From positions 186,001 through 250,000 of the forward strand of contig JAJEJG010000005.1 of assembly GCA_022828225.1 (NCBI GenBank): a DNA stretch of 64,000 nt. Reading direction: 5' to 3'. The stretch is from Nitrospirales bacterium (lineage in GTDB: Bacteria; Nitrospirota; Nitrospiria; Nitrospirales; UBA8639). The stretch's first letter is position 1. Each line of letters begins with the position of its first letter. The translations under genes and the position numbers were made by a program. This document shows, one piece after another, positions 63,955 to 64,000 of the stretch. Below the pieces are notes generated by a model. The model worked only from the letters and a program-made list of their open reading frames with translations. It was not told the origin of the DNA and made no database searches.

Positions 63955-64000
63955 GGGCCGTGCCCGGATTGTAGGTAGGGAGGCAGGCCCATTGCAAGCG

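Noticed and set aside
1-64000. CRISPR array
   Set aside because: No evenly spaced direct repeats with unique spacers; repeated palindromes are scattered singly.
1-64000. Insertion sequence with transposase
   Set aside because: No transposase-like frame found; only the non-coding MITE-like element at 50215.

Overview
The window is a bacterial chromosome segment with moderately high GC. The first ~3.2 kb are visibly lower in GC and look imported. Gene content suggests a chemolithoautotroph-like, cobalamin-using bacterium: a cyanate/nitrate-type ABC transporter with cyanase, MetF and B12-dependent MetH, two B12-binding radical SAM enzymes, a giant multicopper oxidase, sigma-54 regulators, and GlnRS beside GltX. 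A Nitrospirota/Nitrospinota-like nitrite oxidiser would fit, but this is inferred from gene content; there is no rRNA or marker gene here to settle it.

Layout: 1-3.2 kb, two overlapping DNA methyltransferases. 3.4-4.2 kb, vapBC. 4.4-11.8 kb, der, an M20 peptidase, a broken DUF4160/DUF2442 pair, an M50 protease, a macro-domain/metallo-beta-lactamase fusion and metF. 12.1-18.8 kb, glnS, a DUF433/DUF5615 toxin-antitoxin-like pair, an outer-membrane barrel, tRNA-Gln(CTG), a TetR regulator, gltX and an orphan antitoxin. 19-24.8 kb, a sigma-54 activator divergent from a cyanate uptake and cyanase operon that carries a sigma-54 promoter and repeated upstream sites. 25-35 kb, housekeeping and small genes, a LytS/LytR-like two-component pair and a HigBA module. 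35.4-43.2 kb, a minus-strand run of two paralogous B12-radical SAM enzymes, a third radical SAM protein, a PhzF-like protein and a zinc alcohol dehydrogenase. 43.4-45.1 kb, a second vapBC and a DUF3047 protein. 45.3-53.2 kb, a 1631-residue multicopper oxidase preceded by an NtrC-type regulator and PAS kinase; a sigma-54 promoter and a 142-bp MITE-like element lie in its leader. 53.5-64 kb, metH, several envelope proteins of unknown role, a heme-oxygenase-like diiron protein, and a mutY/NUDIX pair.

Dispersed short repeats are conspicuous. One is a ~200-bp hairpin chain (element A) that sits 9-17 nt after stop codons. Others are a ~38-nt palindrome (family B), a ~36-nt palindrome (family C), a ~24-nt motif (family F) and a short gene-desert motif. 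Three proteins carry in-frame copies: the transporter binding protein, the LytTR regulator and the DUF3047 protein. No rRNA, CRISPR array, transposase or prophage was seen.
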